NCBI RefSeq assembly: GCF_902536725.1
Contig: NZ_CACAYO010000010.1
Span: 1-49,111, forward strand
Reading direction: 5' to 3'
Length of the DNA: 49,111 nt
DNA from: an uncultured Prochlorococcus sp.
GTDB taxonomy: Bacteria > Cyanobacteriota > Cyanobacteriia > PCC-6307 > Cyanobiaceae
Below the pieces are notes generated by a model. The model made no database searches, had not been told where the DNA came from, and saw nothing but the letters and a program-made list of their open reading frames with translations. Of this stretch, positions 8,586-17,158 are shown piece by piece (positions within the stretch are counted from its first letter, which is position 1; each line of letters opens with the position of its first letter). The translations under genes were made by a program, and so were the position numbers.

Positions 8586-10055
8586 TTAGAAATTATTTAG
8601 TGCTTCAGAAAAGGTTTTCCATAATTGATCTTGGTCTTCTAATCCAACTGATACTCTAATAAGGTGCGAGGGTATTCCAAAACTTTCAGCCCAATCCAAC
8701 TCGTCATAATGAGCTAGTAAAACATAAGGACAAACTAGAGTAAATTTTGTACCTAAACTAGGTCCTTTAGATACTTTTAGAGAATCATAAAATTTTTTAG
8801 CTTTGTTCAATCCTCCATTTAATTCAAACGATAATAAGCAGCCGTATCCTCCATCAGAATTAAGTAAAGAATTAAAATTTGGACAATTTTCAGGATGGAA
8901 AATTTTTTTAATCTCGCTATGAGTTTCTAATCTTTTTTTTAATTCTAAACATGCTTTATTTTGTTCAAAAACTCTTTGATTTACATCTCTACTAACTTTC
9001 TCTAGATAAACTATATCTCCATCGGAAAGTATTGGAATATTAATCTCGTTTAATGCATTTCTAAACTGATCAATCCATTTGCTTTTTGGATTTAGTATTA
9101 ATGATCCAGCAAGAATATCACCACTACCTGAAAAAATTTTTGTAAGTGAAGTAAAAATTATATCTGCATGTTCTATGGAATTTATATTTAAATTCGAACC
9201 AATTGTATCGTCAACAATTAAAGGAATATTTAACTTTTTTGCAATTTTTGAAATTTTTTTAATGTTTACACATTTGAGCATTGGATTACTTGGAAGTTCA
9301 ATAATTAATGCTGATGGATTTATTCTTTTAATTTCTAATTCAATATCCGCACAATTTTCTTCTGTAATTAATTTTGCTCCGTGAAAGATTTTCGTTGGTA
9401 ATTTAAGTACATCTACATATGGAAAACCAACTTGGAGCGTTGGTTTAGCTGGAAATAATTTATATATGATTTCTAATGATGTATGCAATGCAGACATTCC
9501 AGATGAAGTTAAGTGAATATCATTAGAGTCAATTTTTGTAGATTTAGAAATTCTATTTTTTATTCTTTGAGAACATTCATTTACGTAAGATTTTGGAGGG
9601 CAATCTTCAAGACCTAGTTCTATAGCGGCAGCTCTTGAAGATAGACCAAGACCAGTATGTTGCCAAAAATATTTTGCATAAATACTTCCTTCTTTTTCAG
9701 TTATTAAAAAAGCTAAATTATCTCTTTTTTCTATTAACGAGAATTGTTTAGAAGTATTTCTATCAATATATTTTTTAGCTTTAAAAGCTATACTTTCATG
9801 CGGATATGGCCAGATACTTTTATTGTTGTAGTAATTTTGCTTTTTTACTTTTTCGCATAATCTTTTCACTATGGGGTTTAGCCCGAATCGTGGGTAAATG
9901 GACTTCAATAAATTTATGCATTCTTGATCTTTTTCCTCGTAATTTATTACATCATTCCAAGTTGGTAATGCCACAGAAACGGCATGAATACTATCAGGAA
10001 TTGCATATCCCAACTCTAAATTTTTCCATATAGGTTTTTTAAGTAAATCTCTCAA
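8586..10055 (-). CDS. N-terminally extended cystathionine gamma-synthase-family enzyme (STR2-like)
   Basis: A 489-residue PLP enzyme of the Cys/Met metabolism family, about 100 residues longer than typical bacterial CGS. The extra N-terminal part contains HAVSVALPTWNDVINYEEKD, recalling the start of fungal STR2/Met7 cystathionine gamma-synthases. The PLP lysine lies in SLTKIFSGSGD, again the fungal-type form; the aspartate that contacts the PLP pyridine is in LIVDDTIGSN. The predicted reaction joins cysteine with an activated homoserine to give cystathionine. The start is TTG, three bases after the stop of the upstream paralogue, so translation is probably coupled. The exact substrate cannot be read from the sequence. 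Confidence 0.78.
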   Translation of the reverse strand: MRDLLKKPIWKNLELGYAIPDSIHAVSVALPTWNDVINYEEKDQECINLLKSIYPRFGLNPIVKRLCEKVKKQNYYNNKSIWPYPHESIAFKAKKYIDRNTSKQFSLIEKRDNLAFLITEKEGSIYAKYFWQHTGLGLSSRAAAIELGLEDCPPKSYVNECSQRIKNRISKSTKIDSNDIHLTSSGMSALHTSLEIIYKLFPAKPTLQVGFPYVDVLKLPTKIFHGAKLITEENCADIELEIKRINPSALIIELPSNPMLKCVNIKKISKIAKKLNIPLIVDDTIGSNLNINSIEHADIIFTSLTKIFSGSGDILAGSLILNPKSKWIDQFRNALNEINIPILSDGDIVYLEKVSRDVNQRVFEQNKACLELKKRLETHSEIKKIFHPENCPNFNSLLNSDGGYGCLLSFELNGGLNKAKKFYDSLKVSKGPSLGTKFTLVCPYVLLAHYDELDWAESFGIPSHLIRVSVGLEDQDQLWKTFSEALNNF

Positions 10056-10058
10056 TTT

Positions 10059-11222
10059 TCAGAATTTATTTAAAGCAAATAAAATGTCCGAGATTAAATC
10101 GTTTGTATCTTCACATCCAATTGATAATCTGACAAGAGTATCATCTATCCCTAGTAGATTTTTTGTTTTGCCATCAACAGAAGCATGAGTCATCGTTGCA
10201 GGGTGACAAATTAAACTTTCAACTCCTCCAAGGCTTTCTGCTAAAGAGAAATATTTGAGAGATTTACAAAATTTAAAAGTATCCTCTTTATTTAAATTTA
10301 ACTTTAGGGTGATCATTGAACCTCCAGATTTCATTTGCGATTTTGCTAAATTGAATTGCGGATGTTCTTGATTAAAAGGGTAAATTACTTTACTAATAAT
10401 TTTATGATTACCTAATTCTTCAGAAATAAATTCTGCACTTTTAGTTTGTTGTTCGATTCTTAAAGGAAGAGTTTTTACTCCTCTCGTAATGAGCCAACTA
10501 TCAAAAGGAGATGGTTGAAGCCCGAGAGCTTTTTGAGAGAAAAGCATCTTACTATTCCATTCCTCATTATTTGTCAGTACTGCTCCGCCAAGTGCGTCAC
10601 TATGTCCATTAATGAATTTTGTGGTGCTTACAACCGATAGTGTTGCACCAAGGTCCAATGGTTTTTGAATAAGCGCTGTAGAAAATGTGTTGTCTACAAC
10701 TACTGGTATTTCGAGTTTATTCGCTTCATCACAAATAGCCTTAATATCAAGTACCTTCAAAAGTGGATTAGTTGGACTTTCTAGCCATATCAAGGTTGGC
10801 TCGAAGTTTGAAATCTTTTTGATATTATTTTCGTTTGCAAAATCTGTGTATAAAACTTCTAGTCCAAATTTCTTGAAAACTTTTTCGAACATCCTCACTG
10901 TGCAACCATAGAGATTTGACTCGCAGAGTATCTTGTCGCCTGATTTTAGTGTTGATGAAATTGCAGTTACCGCGCTAATTCCAGATCCAAAAACTGTACA
11001 GTATTTAGAATCTTCTATTGATTTAAGGATGTTTTCTAGAATTCTAAAGTTTGGATTGCCTGATCTGGTGTAGTCGAAATTGTCTTTATTTCCATGTTTA
11101 AAAGTGGATGTAGAAAAAATAGGAGGCATTACGCATCCAGTTTTTTCTGCAAATGTTTCCCCATGGTGAATGGATAGGGTCTTAAAACCTGGCTTTTTGA
11201 TATTATTTTCCTTATTTCCCAT
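10059..11222 (-). CDS. metB: Cystathionine gamma-synthase / gamma-lyase family enzyme
   Basis: A 387-residue PLP-dependent trans-sulfuration enzyme of usual bacterial length. Visible features are YTRSGNPNFRILE near the N-terminus, GSGISAV for the phosphate cup, WLESPTNPLLKV, VVDNTFSTALIQKPLDLGA, and the PLP lysine in VVSTTKFINGHSD. The C-terminal SLGGVESLICHPATMTHASV and VRLSIGCED are classic. Family members may act as cystathionine gamma-synthase, gamma-lyase or O-acylhomoserine sulfhydrylase, and sequence by eye does not decide between them. It is the first of three sulfur amino acid genes in a row on the minus strand, ending three bases before the STR2-like paralogue begins. Confidence 0.85.
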   Translation of the reverse strand: MGNKENNIKKPGFKTLSIHHGETFAEKTGCVMPPIFSTSTFKHGNKDNFDYTRSGNPNFRILENILKSIEDSKYCTVFGSGISAVTAISSTLKSGDKILCESNLYGCTVRMFEKVFKKFGLEVLYTDFANENNIKKISNFEPTLIWLESPTNPLLKVLDIKAICDEANKLEIPVVVDNTFSTALIQKPLDLGATLSVVSTTKFINGHSDALGGAVLTNNEEWNSKMLFSQKALGLQPSPFDSWLITRGVKTLPLRIEQQTKSAEFISEELGNHKIISKVIYPFNQEHPQFNLAKSQMKSGGSMITLKLNLNKEDTFKFCKSLKYFSLAESLGGVESLICHPATMTHASVDGKTKNLLGIDDTLVRLSIGCEDTNDLISDILFALNKF

Positions 11223-11244
11223 TATTTTTAAAAATAAGAATTAA

Positions 11245-11280
11245 ATTAAATCTCTCATTTTTTTTAATGAGAGATTTAAT
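11245..11280 (-). terminator. Strong hairpin downstream of rpsD
   Basis: A perfect 15-bp inverted repeat, ATTAAATCTCTCATT (11245-11259) and its complement (11266-11280), surrounds a six-base loop. It sits 20 bases past the rpsD stop and just before the next minus-strand gene. The U-tract on the minus strand is weak, so it could be a terminator, a processing site or an mRNA-stabilising element. Confidence 0.6.
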
Positions 11281-11299
11281 AATCCAAAGAAAAGTAGTA

Positions 11300-11908
11300 T
11301 TAAACTTTTCTTGAATAATATTCAACAACAAGTAGTTCGTTTATTTCAAGAGCCACCCACTCTCTATCGCATTTCCCATTTATTTTTCCCGTTAATTTAG
11401 GTTTGTCTAAATCAAGATGAGGTGGAACATTTGCTAAGCCAGGGAATTCTATATTACCTTCAACAAGTTTTTTGCTTGCTTTGTTTTCTTTAATTCCGAT
11501 TACATCGCCTGATTTGCATTGATAACCAGCAATATCAAGAACCTTTCCATTAACGGTTACATGGCCATGATTTACTAATTGTCTTGAGCCTGGAATGGTA
11601 CCTCCAAAACCTAATCTAAAACAAACATTATCAAGTCTGTTTTCCAAAAGTCTTAGTAGGTTAGTTCCTGTAGATCCTTCTTGAGCTCTAGCTTTTTTTA
11701 CATAACGAACTAGTTGTTTTTCAGAAACTCCATAATTAAACCTAAGTTTCTGCTTTTCTTCTAGACGAATTGCATATTCTGATCGCTTGCGACGGGCTTG
11801 GCCGTGCTGACCTGGAGGATTAGACTTCTTTGAAGCTTTCCTGGTGAGACCTGGTAGTTCTCCCAAGCGACGCGTAACCCTTAATCTGGGGCCGCGGTAT
11901 CTTGACAT
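11300..11908 (-). CDS. rpsD: 30S ribosomal protein S4
   Basis: S4 is a primary 16S rRNA-binding protein of the small subunit. The 202-residue product starts [20 protein letters not shown] and has the conserved segment [14 protein letters not shown], the S4 RNA-binding domain ([15 protein letters not shown] then [15 protein letters not shown]), and the C-terminus [12 protein letters not shown]. Length and start are normal for cyanobacterial and plastid S4. It stands alone rather than in the alpha operon, as in other cyanobacteria. It is divergent from yidD with 95 bases between them, and a long hairpin follows the stop. Confidence 0.97.
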   Translation of the reverse strand: MSRYRGPRLRVTRRLGELPGLTRKASKKSNPPGQHGQARRKRSEYAIRLEEKQKLRFNYGVSEKQLVRYVKKARAQEGSTGTNLLRLLENRLDNVCFRLGFGGTIPGSRQLVNHGHVTVNGKVLDIAGYQCKSGDVIGIKENKASKKLVEGNIEFPGLANVPPHLDLDKPKLTGKINGKCDREWVALEINELLVVEYYSRKV

Positions 11909-12003
11909 AATTTTAAATTAAATAGAAATTTGCAATAAATTGGCTAATTGATTAAATTCAATTAAACTAATTACTACTGGAAATATTATTTTACATCATT
12001 AAA

Positions 12004-12240
12004 GTGTTCAAAACTATTAATAAATCAATTACTTCTATACTTCTTTTTATGATTTCGTTTTATCAAAAGTGGTTTTCTCCTTTTTTTGGACCAAGATGCA
12101 GATTTATTCCGAGTTGCAGCTCTTATGGATATGAGGCAATTACTAGACATGGTCCTTGGAAGGGAGGGTGGTTAACTTTAAAAAGATTAAGCAGATGTCA
12201 TCCCTTAACTCCCTGTGGATGTGACCCTGTGCCTGACTAA
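12004..12240 (+). CDS. yidD: Membrane protein insertion efficiency factor YidD
   Basis: YidD is a small membrane-associated protein that assists YidC-dependent insertion. The 78 residues include an N-terminal amphipathic or membrane helix ([19 protein letters not shown]) and the family signature [18 protein letters not shown], followed by [14 protein letters not shown] and a Cys-containing end, CGCDPVPD. The start is GTG. It heads a short plus-strand group with a glutaredoxin-like gene (5-base spacing), murE and an SDR. Confidence 0.93.
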   Translation: MFKTINKSITSILLFMISFYQKWFSPFFGPRCRFIPSCSSYGYEAITRHGPWKGGWLTLKRLSRCHPLTPCGCDPVPD

Positions 12241-12244
12241 ATGA

Positions 12245-12547
12245 ATGAAAATATTTATTTTTGTTAGGCAGGGATGTTGCCTTTGTGATTCATTAAAAAA
12301 CAAACTGGCAAAAATAAATCTTAATGAGTTATTCCCTAATCTAGAAGAGCTTAAAGAAATTGATATTGATAGGGTCGATTTATATAAAGATCAATATAAA
12401 AAATATGATTATGAAGTACCTGTTATTGCTATTGAAAGAATTAGGTCTGAGGAGATCATAGAATTGCCTCGCATTTCTCCAAGATTAAAAGATGATCAAT
12501 TAAAGAATTGGTTTAAAAAAAATATTAGTACCATTCTGGAGAAATAA
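12245..12547 (+). CDS. Glutaredoxin/thioredoxin-fold protein (DUF836-like)
   Basis: A 100-residue protein with a thioredoxin-like fold start, MKIFIFVRQGCCLCDSLKNK. The CxxC-type redox pair is in CCLCD (Cys12 and Cys14 or Cys11/Cys14), followed by a helix, then the cis-proline strand YEVPVIAIE. This fits the glutaredoxin-like DUF836 family. A cytosolic thiol redox role is likely but the partner is unknown. It sits between yidD (4-base gap) and murE (10-base gap). Confidence 0.75.
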   Translation: MKIFIFVRQGCCLCDSLKNKLAKINLNELFPNLEELKEIDIDRVDLYKDQYKKYDYEVPVIAIERIRSEEIIELPRISPRLKDDQLKNWFKKNISTILEK

Positions 12548-12557
12548 TTTTTTTTAT

Positions 12558-14093
12558 ATGAGATCTATACAATTACATAAACTTTTAGATTTAGTGGGAA
12601 TTATTCCTTCATTAGATTTAACCGATCATGAAATCAATAATATTTCTTTTAACTCTAAAGAAGTACAAAAAGGAACTTTATTTTTAGGAATGCCTGGTTT
12701 AAATGTTGATGGAGGAAAATTTTGTATTGAGGCAATTGAAAATGGCGCGGAAGCTGCCATTATTGGGTCTGCTGCAAAAGAGAGAATTGGATCTATTGAT
12801 CGAGAAAGGATTTTGGTTATTGAGGATAATTTAGATTATATTTTTGGTCAAATTGTTGCTGAGTTTTGGAATAGGCCTTCAAGAAAACTTAAACTTATTG
12901 GTGTTACTGGTACTAATGGAAAAACGACAATTACTTTCTTATTGGAATATCTTTTAAAAAAATTAGGGAAAAAGACTGCATTATTTGGGACCTTGTTTAA
13001 TAGATGGCCTGGCTTCTCAGAAGTGGCTTCTCATACAACTGATTTCGCCGATAAACTTCAAAAGAAATTAAATGCTGCTGTTGAGGCTGAATCTGAATTC
13101 GCGATATTAGAGGTAAGTTCTCATTCTATTGCTCAAAAGAGGATATCAGGATGCGAATTTGAGGCGGCTATTTTTACTAATTTAACTCAAGATCATCTTG
13201 ATTATCACTTAGATATGAAATCTTATTTTCAAACAAAAAGAAAATTGTTTTTCCCACCTTATTTAAGAGAAAAGGATGGAATTTCTGTATTAAATCACGA
13301 TGACCATTGGATATCTAAATTATCGTCTGATCTTGAAAAAAGATCTTCATTAGTGTCTACAAAGATTACTGAAAGTGAATTTGAAAATGATGATTTTTTT
13401 TTCGTAACAGATAAAAAATTTACTGAAAGTGGTTCCACTTGTATTTTTCATACACCTAGAGAAAAAATTCAACTGTTTGTTCCACTTGTTGGTGAATTTA
13501 ATTTAATGAATGCGATTCAAGCAATAACAATTTTGTATAAACTGAATTTTTCTTTAAAAGATTTATCAAAGCTAATACAATCTTTCCCTGGTGCTCCTGG
13601 GAGAATGGAGAAAATACAGATTGATGATAAAGACGTTTCAAGATCTCTTCCAACAGTAATTGTTGATTATGCCCACACACCTGATGGATTAAAAAAAGTT
13701 TTGCAATCAATTAAAAAACTTTGTGAAGGGAAACTAATAACTGTTTTTGGCTGTGGCGGAGATCGTGATCGTAGTAAAAGGCCTTTGATGGGATCAATAG
13801 CTGAAGAGTTGTCTGATCAACTTTTTATAACTTCAGATAATCCAAGATCAGAAGAACCCCAAAAGATAGTGAATGATATTTTGATGGGTATAAAAAAAAG
13901 AGAGAAAATAACAATTGAAATTGATAGATTTAAAGCAATAAATGAATCTATTAAATTTGCCAATAAAAAAGATATTATTTTAATTGCAGGAAAAGGACAT
14001 GAAGATTACCAAATTCTGAATGATAAAGTTATTAATTTTGATGATAGAAAAATAGCTTATAAATTATTAAAAGAAAAAAATAAATCTCAATAA
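12558..14093 (+). CDS. murE: UDP-MurNAc-L-Ala-D-Glu:meso-diaminopimelate ligase
   Basis: MurE adds the third residue to the peptidoglycan stem peptide in the cytoplasm. The 511-residue protein has the N-terminal UDP-binding domain (NNISFNSKEVQKGTLFLGMPG), the ATP-binding motif GVTGTNGKTT at 115-124, the conserved HTTDFADKL region, and AIFTNLTQDHLDYH. The motif DNPRSEEP at 427-434 is the signature selecting meso-diaminopimelate rather than lysine, as expected for a cyanobacterium. The closing block is ILIAGKGHEDYQ. Length and ATG start are normal. Confidence 0.96.
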   Translation: MRSIQLHKLLDLVGIIPSLDLTDHEINNISFNSKEVQKGTLFLGMPGLNVDGGKFCIEAIENGAEAAIIGSAAKERIGSIDRERILVIEDNLDYIFGQIVAEFWNRPSRKLKLIGVTGTNGKTTITFLLEYLLKKLGKKTALFGTLFNRWPGFSEVASHTTDFADKLQKKLNAAVEAESEFAILEVSSHSIAQKRISGCEFEAAIFTNLTQDHLDYHLDMKSYFQTKRKLFFPPYLREKDGISVLNHDDHWISKLSSDLEKRSSLVSTKITESEFENDDFFFVTDKKFTESGSTCIFHTPREKIQLFVPLVGEFNLMNAIQAITILYKLNFSLKDLSKLIQSFPGAPGRMEKIQIDDKDVSRSLPTVIVDYAHTPDGLKKVLQSIKKLCEGKLITVFGCGGDRDRSKRPLMGSIAEELSDQLFITSDNPRSEEPQKIVNDILMGIKKREKITIEIDRFKAINESIKFANKKDIILIAGKGHEDYQILNDKVINFDDRKIAYKLLKEKNKSQ

Positions 14094-14174
14094 AATTTCC
14101 TAATTAAATAAGAAAGATTTTTACGCAAATCACAAGAAAAGTTTCTTAGAATCAATGGAGTTATTTTTAATAAA

Positions 14175-14879
14175 ATGAAAGGCTTAGCCTTAGTTGTAGG
14201 CGCAGGTGGAATTGGAACACAACTAGCTAAAGATCTGAATGAAAGTGAAAAAGATTTAGATGTTGTTTTGTGTGGAAGAAAAAGTGAATTTAATCCTTTT
14301 TGGGAATTAGATATTGAGGATTCTCAATCCCTTTTGCAGTTGAAAAATAAAATATCAAATCATCCTTCAAAATTAAGGCTAGTTGTTAATGCTACAGGTA
14401 GACTTCATAGTGATTCTCTTCAACCAGAAAAAAGATTACAACATCTTGATAAAAAGAATATGATGGAAAGTTTTTCAATAAATGCCTTTTCTCCTATTTT
14501 ATTAGCTAAAGCCATTGAAGAATTTATACCAAAAGATTGCGATTTTAATTTTGCAAGTATAAGTGCAAGAGTTGGTAGCATTGGAGATAATCAAACTGGA
14601 GGTTGGTATTCATATAGAGCTGCAAAATCTGCGCAAAATCAGTTTTTTAAATCTTTAAGTATTGAATGGGCTAGACGTTTCCCAAAGGCTGCTATCACAT
14701 TGCTTCATCCAGGAACAGTAGATACTGATTTATCTAGACCTTTTCATAAATTTGTTCCAGAACATAAATTATTTAGTAAAGAAAAATCATCCCAATTCCT
14801 GATAAATATTATTAAAAATCAATCACCAGAATCTACAGGAAAATTTATTGCATGGGACAATTCGGAGATACCTTGGTAA
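14175..14879 (+). CDS. Short-chain dehydrogenase/reductase (CsgA/C-factor-like)
   Basis: A 234-residue NAD(P)-binding SDR. The dinucleotide motif VVGAGGIGTQLA is at the N-terminus; VNATGRLHS stands at the usual NNAG position; the catalytic Ser lies in FASISARVGS; and the active site pair is Tyr147/Lys151 in YRAAK. The later block LHPGTVDTDLSRPF is typical of the subgroup annotated as C-factor-like. The substrate is unknown. It follows murE by 81 bases and converges on the cyst(e)ine lyase gene. Confidence 0.85.
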   Translation: MKGLALVVGAGGIGTQLAKDLNESEKDLDVVLCGRKSEFNPFWELDIEDSQSLLQLKNKISNHPSKLRLVVNATGRLHSDSLQPEKRLQHLDKKNMMESFSINAFSPILLAKAIEEFIPKDCDFNFASISARVGSIGDNQTGGWYSYRAAKSAQNQFFKSLSIEWARRFPKAAITLLHPGTVDTDLSRPFHKFVPEHKLFSKEKSSQFLINIIKNQSPESTGKFIAWDNSEIPW

Positions 14880-14905
14880 ACTAAATTTTTTATATCAATA
14901 GATCT

Positions 14906-16081
14906 TTAAGTCAATATTTTTTTTATTTCTCTAGCAAGTAAATCAATCTCAGCTTCTGTAGTCATTTGATGTACGCATGCTCTAAACCATTTTGGATCTT
15001 CTAAAACTCTAATCCAAATTTTCTTTTCTCCAAGTTTCTTTACATATTTATCCTTATCTTTAATATTTTCGATATTAAAACTAACAATCCCATTTAAATA
15101 TTTTTTTTCTAAAACTAATTCAACACCCTTTGATTGATTTAATTCATCCCAAAGTTTTCCACTTAATTTTTTGATATTTTTGTTTTTTTCTTTTTCATGG
15201 CAGTCTTTATCTAAAAGATCTAAAGAATTCCGAAGCCCAGCAAGTAAAGGAATACAAGAGGTAGCTATTTCAAATTTCCTTGCATCATCATGAAAAAGAT
15301 TATCTGAAGGCTCATAAATACCTTGTTCTTTTTTTAATGATTTCCAACCAATTATTGTTGGATCTGTTTCATGAATAAATCTATCTGAGACATAAATGGC
15401 TCCAAGTCCTTCTGGTCCACATGCCCATTTATGAGAAGTTATTGAATATAAATCGGAATAAAAAACTTCTTTTTCAATATTTATGTGACCAAAGGTTTGA
15501 GCACCATCAACAAGTAAATAAGAATCTTCTCGATTATTTTTTAATTCGATAGAAATTTTTTTTAAAGGGATTTTATATCCAAAGTTCCATAAGATATGAG
15601 AAATAATTAGGATTTTAGTCTTACTATTTAGATTTTTCAAAATCTCTAAAATTATATTTTCGTCGTTTAGTTTTTTTATTTTTTGGATTCGCAAAATTTT
15701 GAATATTAATTTATTTCTCCTGCAAAATTCACGACTTGCAGCCACTACTCCAGGATGTTCACAGTCACTTATTAACAACTCTTCTCCCTCTTTAACTTTT
15801 ATTCCCCAGAAGGGCAAAATCATACCAGAAGAGATGTTTTCGGTAAGAGCTACATTCTTTGAATTGACACCTAATTTTTGTGCAATGATTATTTTTGTGG
15901 TCAATATTTCTTTATAAATAAAAGGCCACATATCATTAGTAAATGGTCCTAAATCTTGGATAATTTCCCAAGTTTTAACTATTGCTTCTAGAGAAGATTT
16001 TGGTAATGGTCCTTGACCGCCATAGTTGAAATAATACTTATTTTTTAATGCGGGTATTTGATCTCTTAGATTATTTCTCAT
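14906..16081 (-). CDS. L-cysteine/cystine lyase (C-DES-like), class V aminotransferase fold
   Basis: A 391-residue PLP enzyme resembling Synechocystis C-DES, which cleaves cystine to a persulfide and can feed Fe-S assembly. Shared features are KYYFNYGGQGPLPKSSLEAI near the start, LTENISSGMILPFWGI, the substrate-site block ISDCEHPGVVAASREF, the PLP-aspartate Asp192 in LLVDGAQTFGH and the PLP lysine Lys218 in TSHKWACGPEG. SufS/IscS desulfurases would carry a catalytic Cys in a C-terminal loop; the Cys in RACVHQMTTEAE is at a different kind of site, so the lyase call is preferred. It lies 30 bases after the ArsM-like gene on the same strand. Confidence 0.78.
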   Translation of the reverse strand: MRNNLRDQIPALKNKYYFNYGGQGPLPKSSLEAIVKTWEIIQDLGPFTNDMWPFIYKEILTTKIIIAQKLGVNSKNVALTENISSGMILPFWGIKVKEGEELLISDCEHPGVVAASREFCRRNKLIFKILRIQKIKKLNDENIILEILKNLNSKTKILIISHILWNFGYKIPLKKISIELKNNREDSYLLVDGAQTFGHINIEKEVFYSDLYSITSHKWACGPEGLGAIYVSDRFIHETDPTIIGWKSLKKEQGIYEPSDNLFHDDARKFEIATSCIPLLAGLRNSLDLLDKDCHEKEKNKNIKKLSGKLWDELNQSKGVELVLEKKYLNGIVSFNIENIKDKDKYVKKLGEKKIWIRVLEDPKWFRACVHQMTTEAEIDLLAREIKKILT

Positions 16082-16111
16082 GGAAATTTATATTTTAAAC
16101 TCTTGAATTTT

Positions 16112-16906
16112 TTAAATATTGCCCACTAAAGTTACTGTTCTAAATTCAATATCCTCAATTACTTTCCAAGGTTCAGCACTTCTTTCTGCAAATTCTAAAT
16201 TTTTAAATCCTAGTTCTTTAAAATCACTTATAAAGTCTGGTTCATACCATGCTCCACTAATACATCCTGTCCATAGATCATGATCATTTTGCAATCTTAA
16301 AGGTACTTTTTTGTTAGAGACAATATCGCTAATTGCAATTCTGCCATTATCGTTTAAAACCCTTTTTATATTTCTTAGAAGGTTATTTCTAGATTCTGGA
16401 CTTACCAAGTTTAAAACGCAATTACTTAAAATAATATCGACTGATTTGTCGGCGATTAATGGATTTAAATCTTCATCTAATTCATCAAGTTTTTCAATTG
16501 ATCCTTCAAGAAATTCTGTATTGTTAAAACCTATATTTTTTGTAACTTCTTTAGAGGCTGATCTTGATAAACAAAGCATGTCAGGATTCTGATCAACTCC
16601 AATAACTTTCCCTCCTTTTCCAACAATTTGGGCACAAATAAAAGCATTTTTGCCGCTACCACTTCCAAGGTCTAAGACTATATCATTTTTTTGAACATAT
16701 TTTGTTGGATCACCACATCCATAGTCTCTTTCTATAACCTCTTGAGGAATTGCTTCAAGTAAAACGGGATTAAAACCAACTGGGGTACAAAGACAACTTT
16801 CTTTTTCAAGTGCGGCTGAACCATATCTTTCTTGAATCGCATCTTTATGATCGAATTGATTAGATGCTTTTTTCGATGTGTTTGTATTACAGCAACTTTC
16901 AGACAT
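16112..16906 (-). CDS. arsM: Arsenite methyltransferase-like SAM-dependent methyltransferase (ArsM)
   Basis: A 264-residue class I methyltransferase. I start it at ATG 16906; a TTG eleven codons upstream lies inside the neighbouring terminator. The SAM-binding motif is VLDLGSGSGKNAF (76-88). The cysteines expected of ArsM are in place: the Cys38/Cys40 pair, Cys64 in YGCGDPT, Cys163 in ILSNCVLNL and Cys215 in GCISGAW. A Cys pair also follows the start (MSESCC). ArsM binds trivalent arsenic through such thiols and methylates it. The residue pattern supports this well, though activity on another metalloid cannot be excluded. Confidence 0.75.
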   Translation of the reverse strand: MSESCCNTNTSKKASNQFDHKDAIQERYGSAALEKESCLCTPVGFNPVLLEAIPQEVIERDYGCGDPTKYVQKNDIVLDLGSGSGKNAFICAQIVGKGGKVIGVDQNPDMLCLSRSASKEVTKNIGFNNTEFLEGSIEKLDELDEDLNPLIADKSVDIILSNCVLNLVSPESRNNLLRNIKRVLNDNGRIAISDIVSNKKVPLRLQNDHDLWTGCISGAWYEPDFISDFKELGFKNLEFAERSAEPWKVIEDIEFRTVTLVGNI

Positions 16907-16937
16907 ATTTTTTAAAAGACTCTTGATAAATATAGCC

Positions 16938-16970
16938 AAAAAAAAAGCCCCCTGAAAAAGGGGCTTTTAA
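16938..16970 (-). terminator. Rho-independent terminator of the DUF4278 gene
   Basis: Read on the minus strand, AAAAGCCCC and GGGGCTTTT flank a short loop, and the second arm runs into a tract of at least nine T. It lies 15 bases after the DUF4278 stop and just upstream of the arsM-like start, so arsM probably needs its own promoter or readthrough. Confidence 0.88.
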
Positions 16971-16984
16971 TTTGTTTAATTAAA

Positions 16985-17158
16985 TTATTTAGTGTAATTA
17001 ACACCTCTGTAATTTAATTCTGCTTTTTCATTACTTGAAGAAGCGTCATCCATTCTGTTGGTGTATACGTTTCTTCTATAGGTAAGTTCAACAAGTTGCT
17101 TTTTAGCAGCTTCTTTGTTTTGAACGTAGTTTTTACCTCTGTAAGTTAAAGTAGTCAT
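16985..17158 (-). CDS. Small DUF4278 protein
   Basis: A 57-residue protein made of three copies of the DUF4278 motif, each an aromatic strand of the type LTYRG: MTTLTYRGKNYVQ, VELTYRRNVYTNR and AELNYRGVNYTK. Such small proteins are common in picocyanobacteria and often stress- or light-responsive; the biochemical role is unknown. An in-frame ATG 12 codons upstream (17194) would add MERGMAVLSHRN. I prefer the inner start because homologues as I recall them begin near the repeat, but neither start has a clear Shine-Dalgarno. A promoter and structured leader precede it and a strong terminator follows, so it is a monocistronic unit. Confidence 0.75.
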   Translation of the reverse strand: MTTLTYRGKNYVQNKEAAKKQLVELTYRRNVYTNRMDDASSSNEKAELNYRGVNYTK

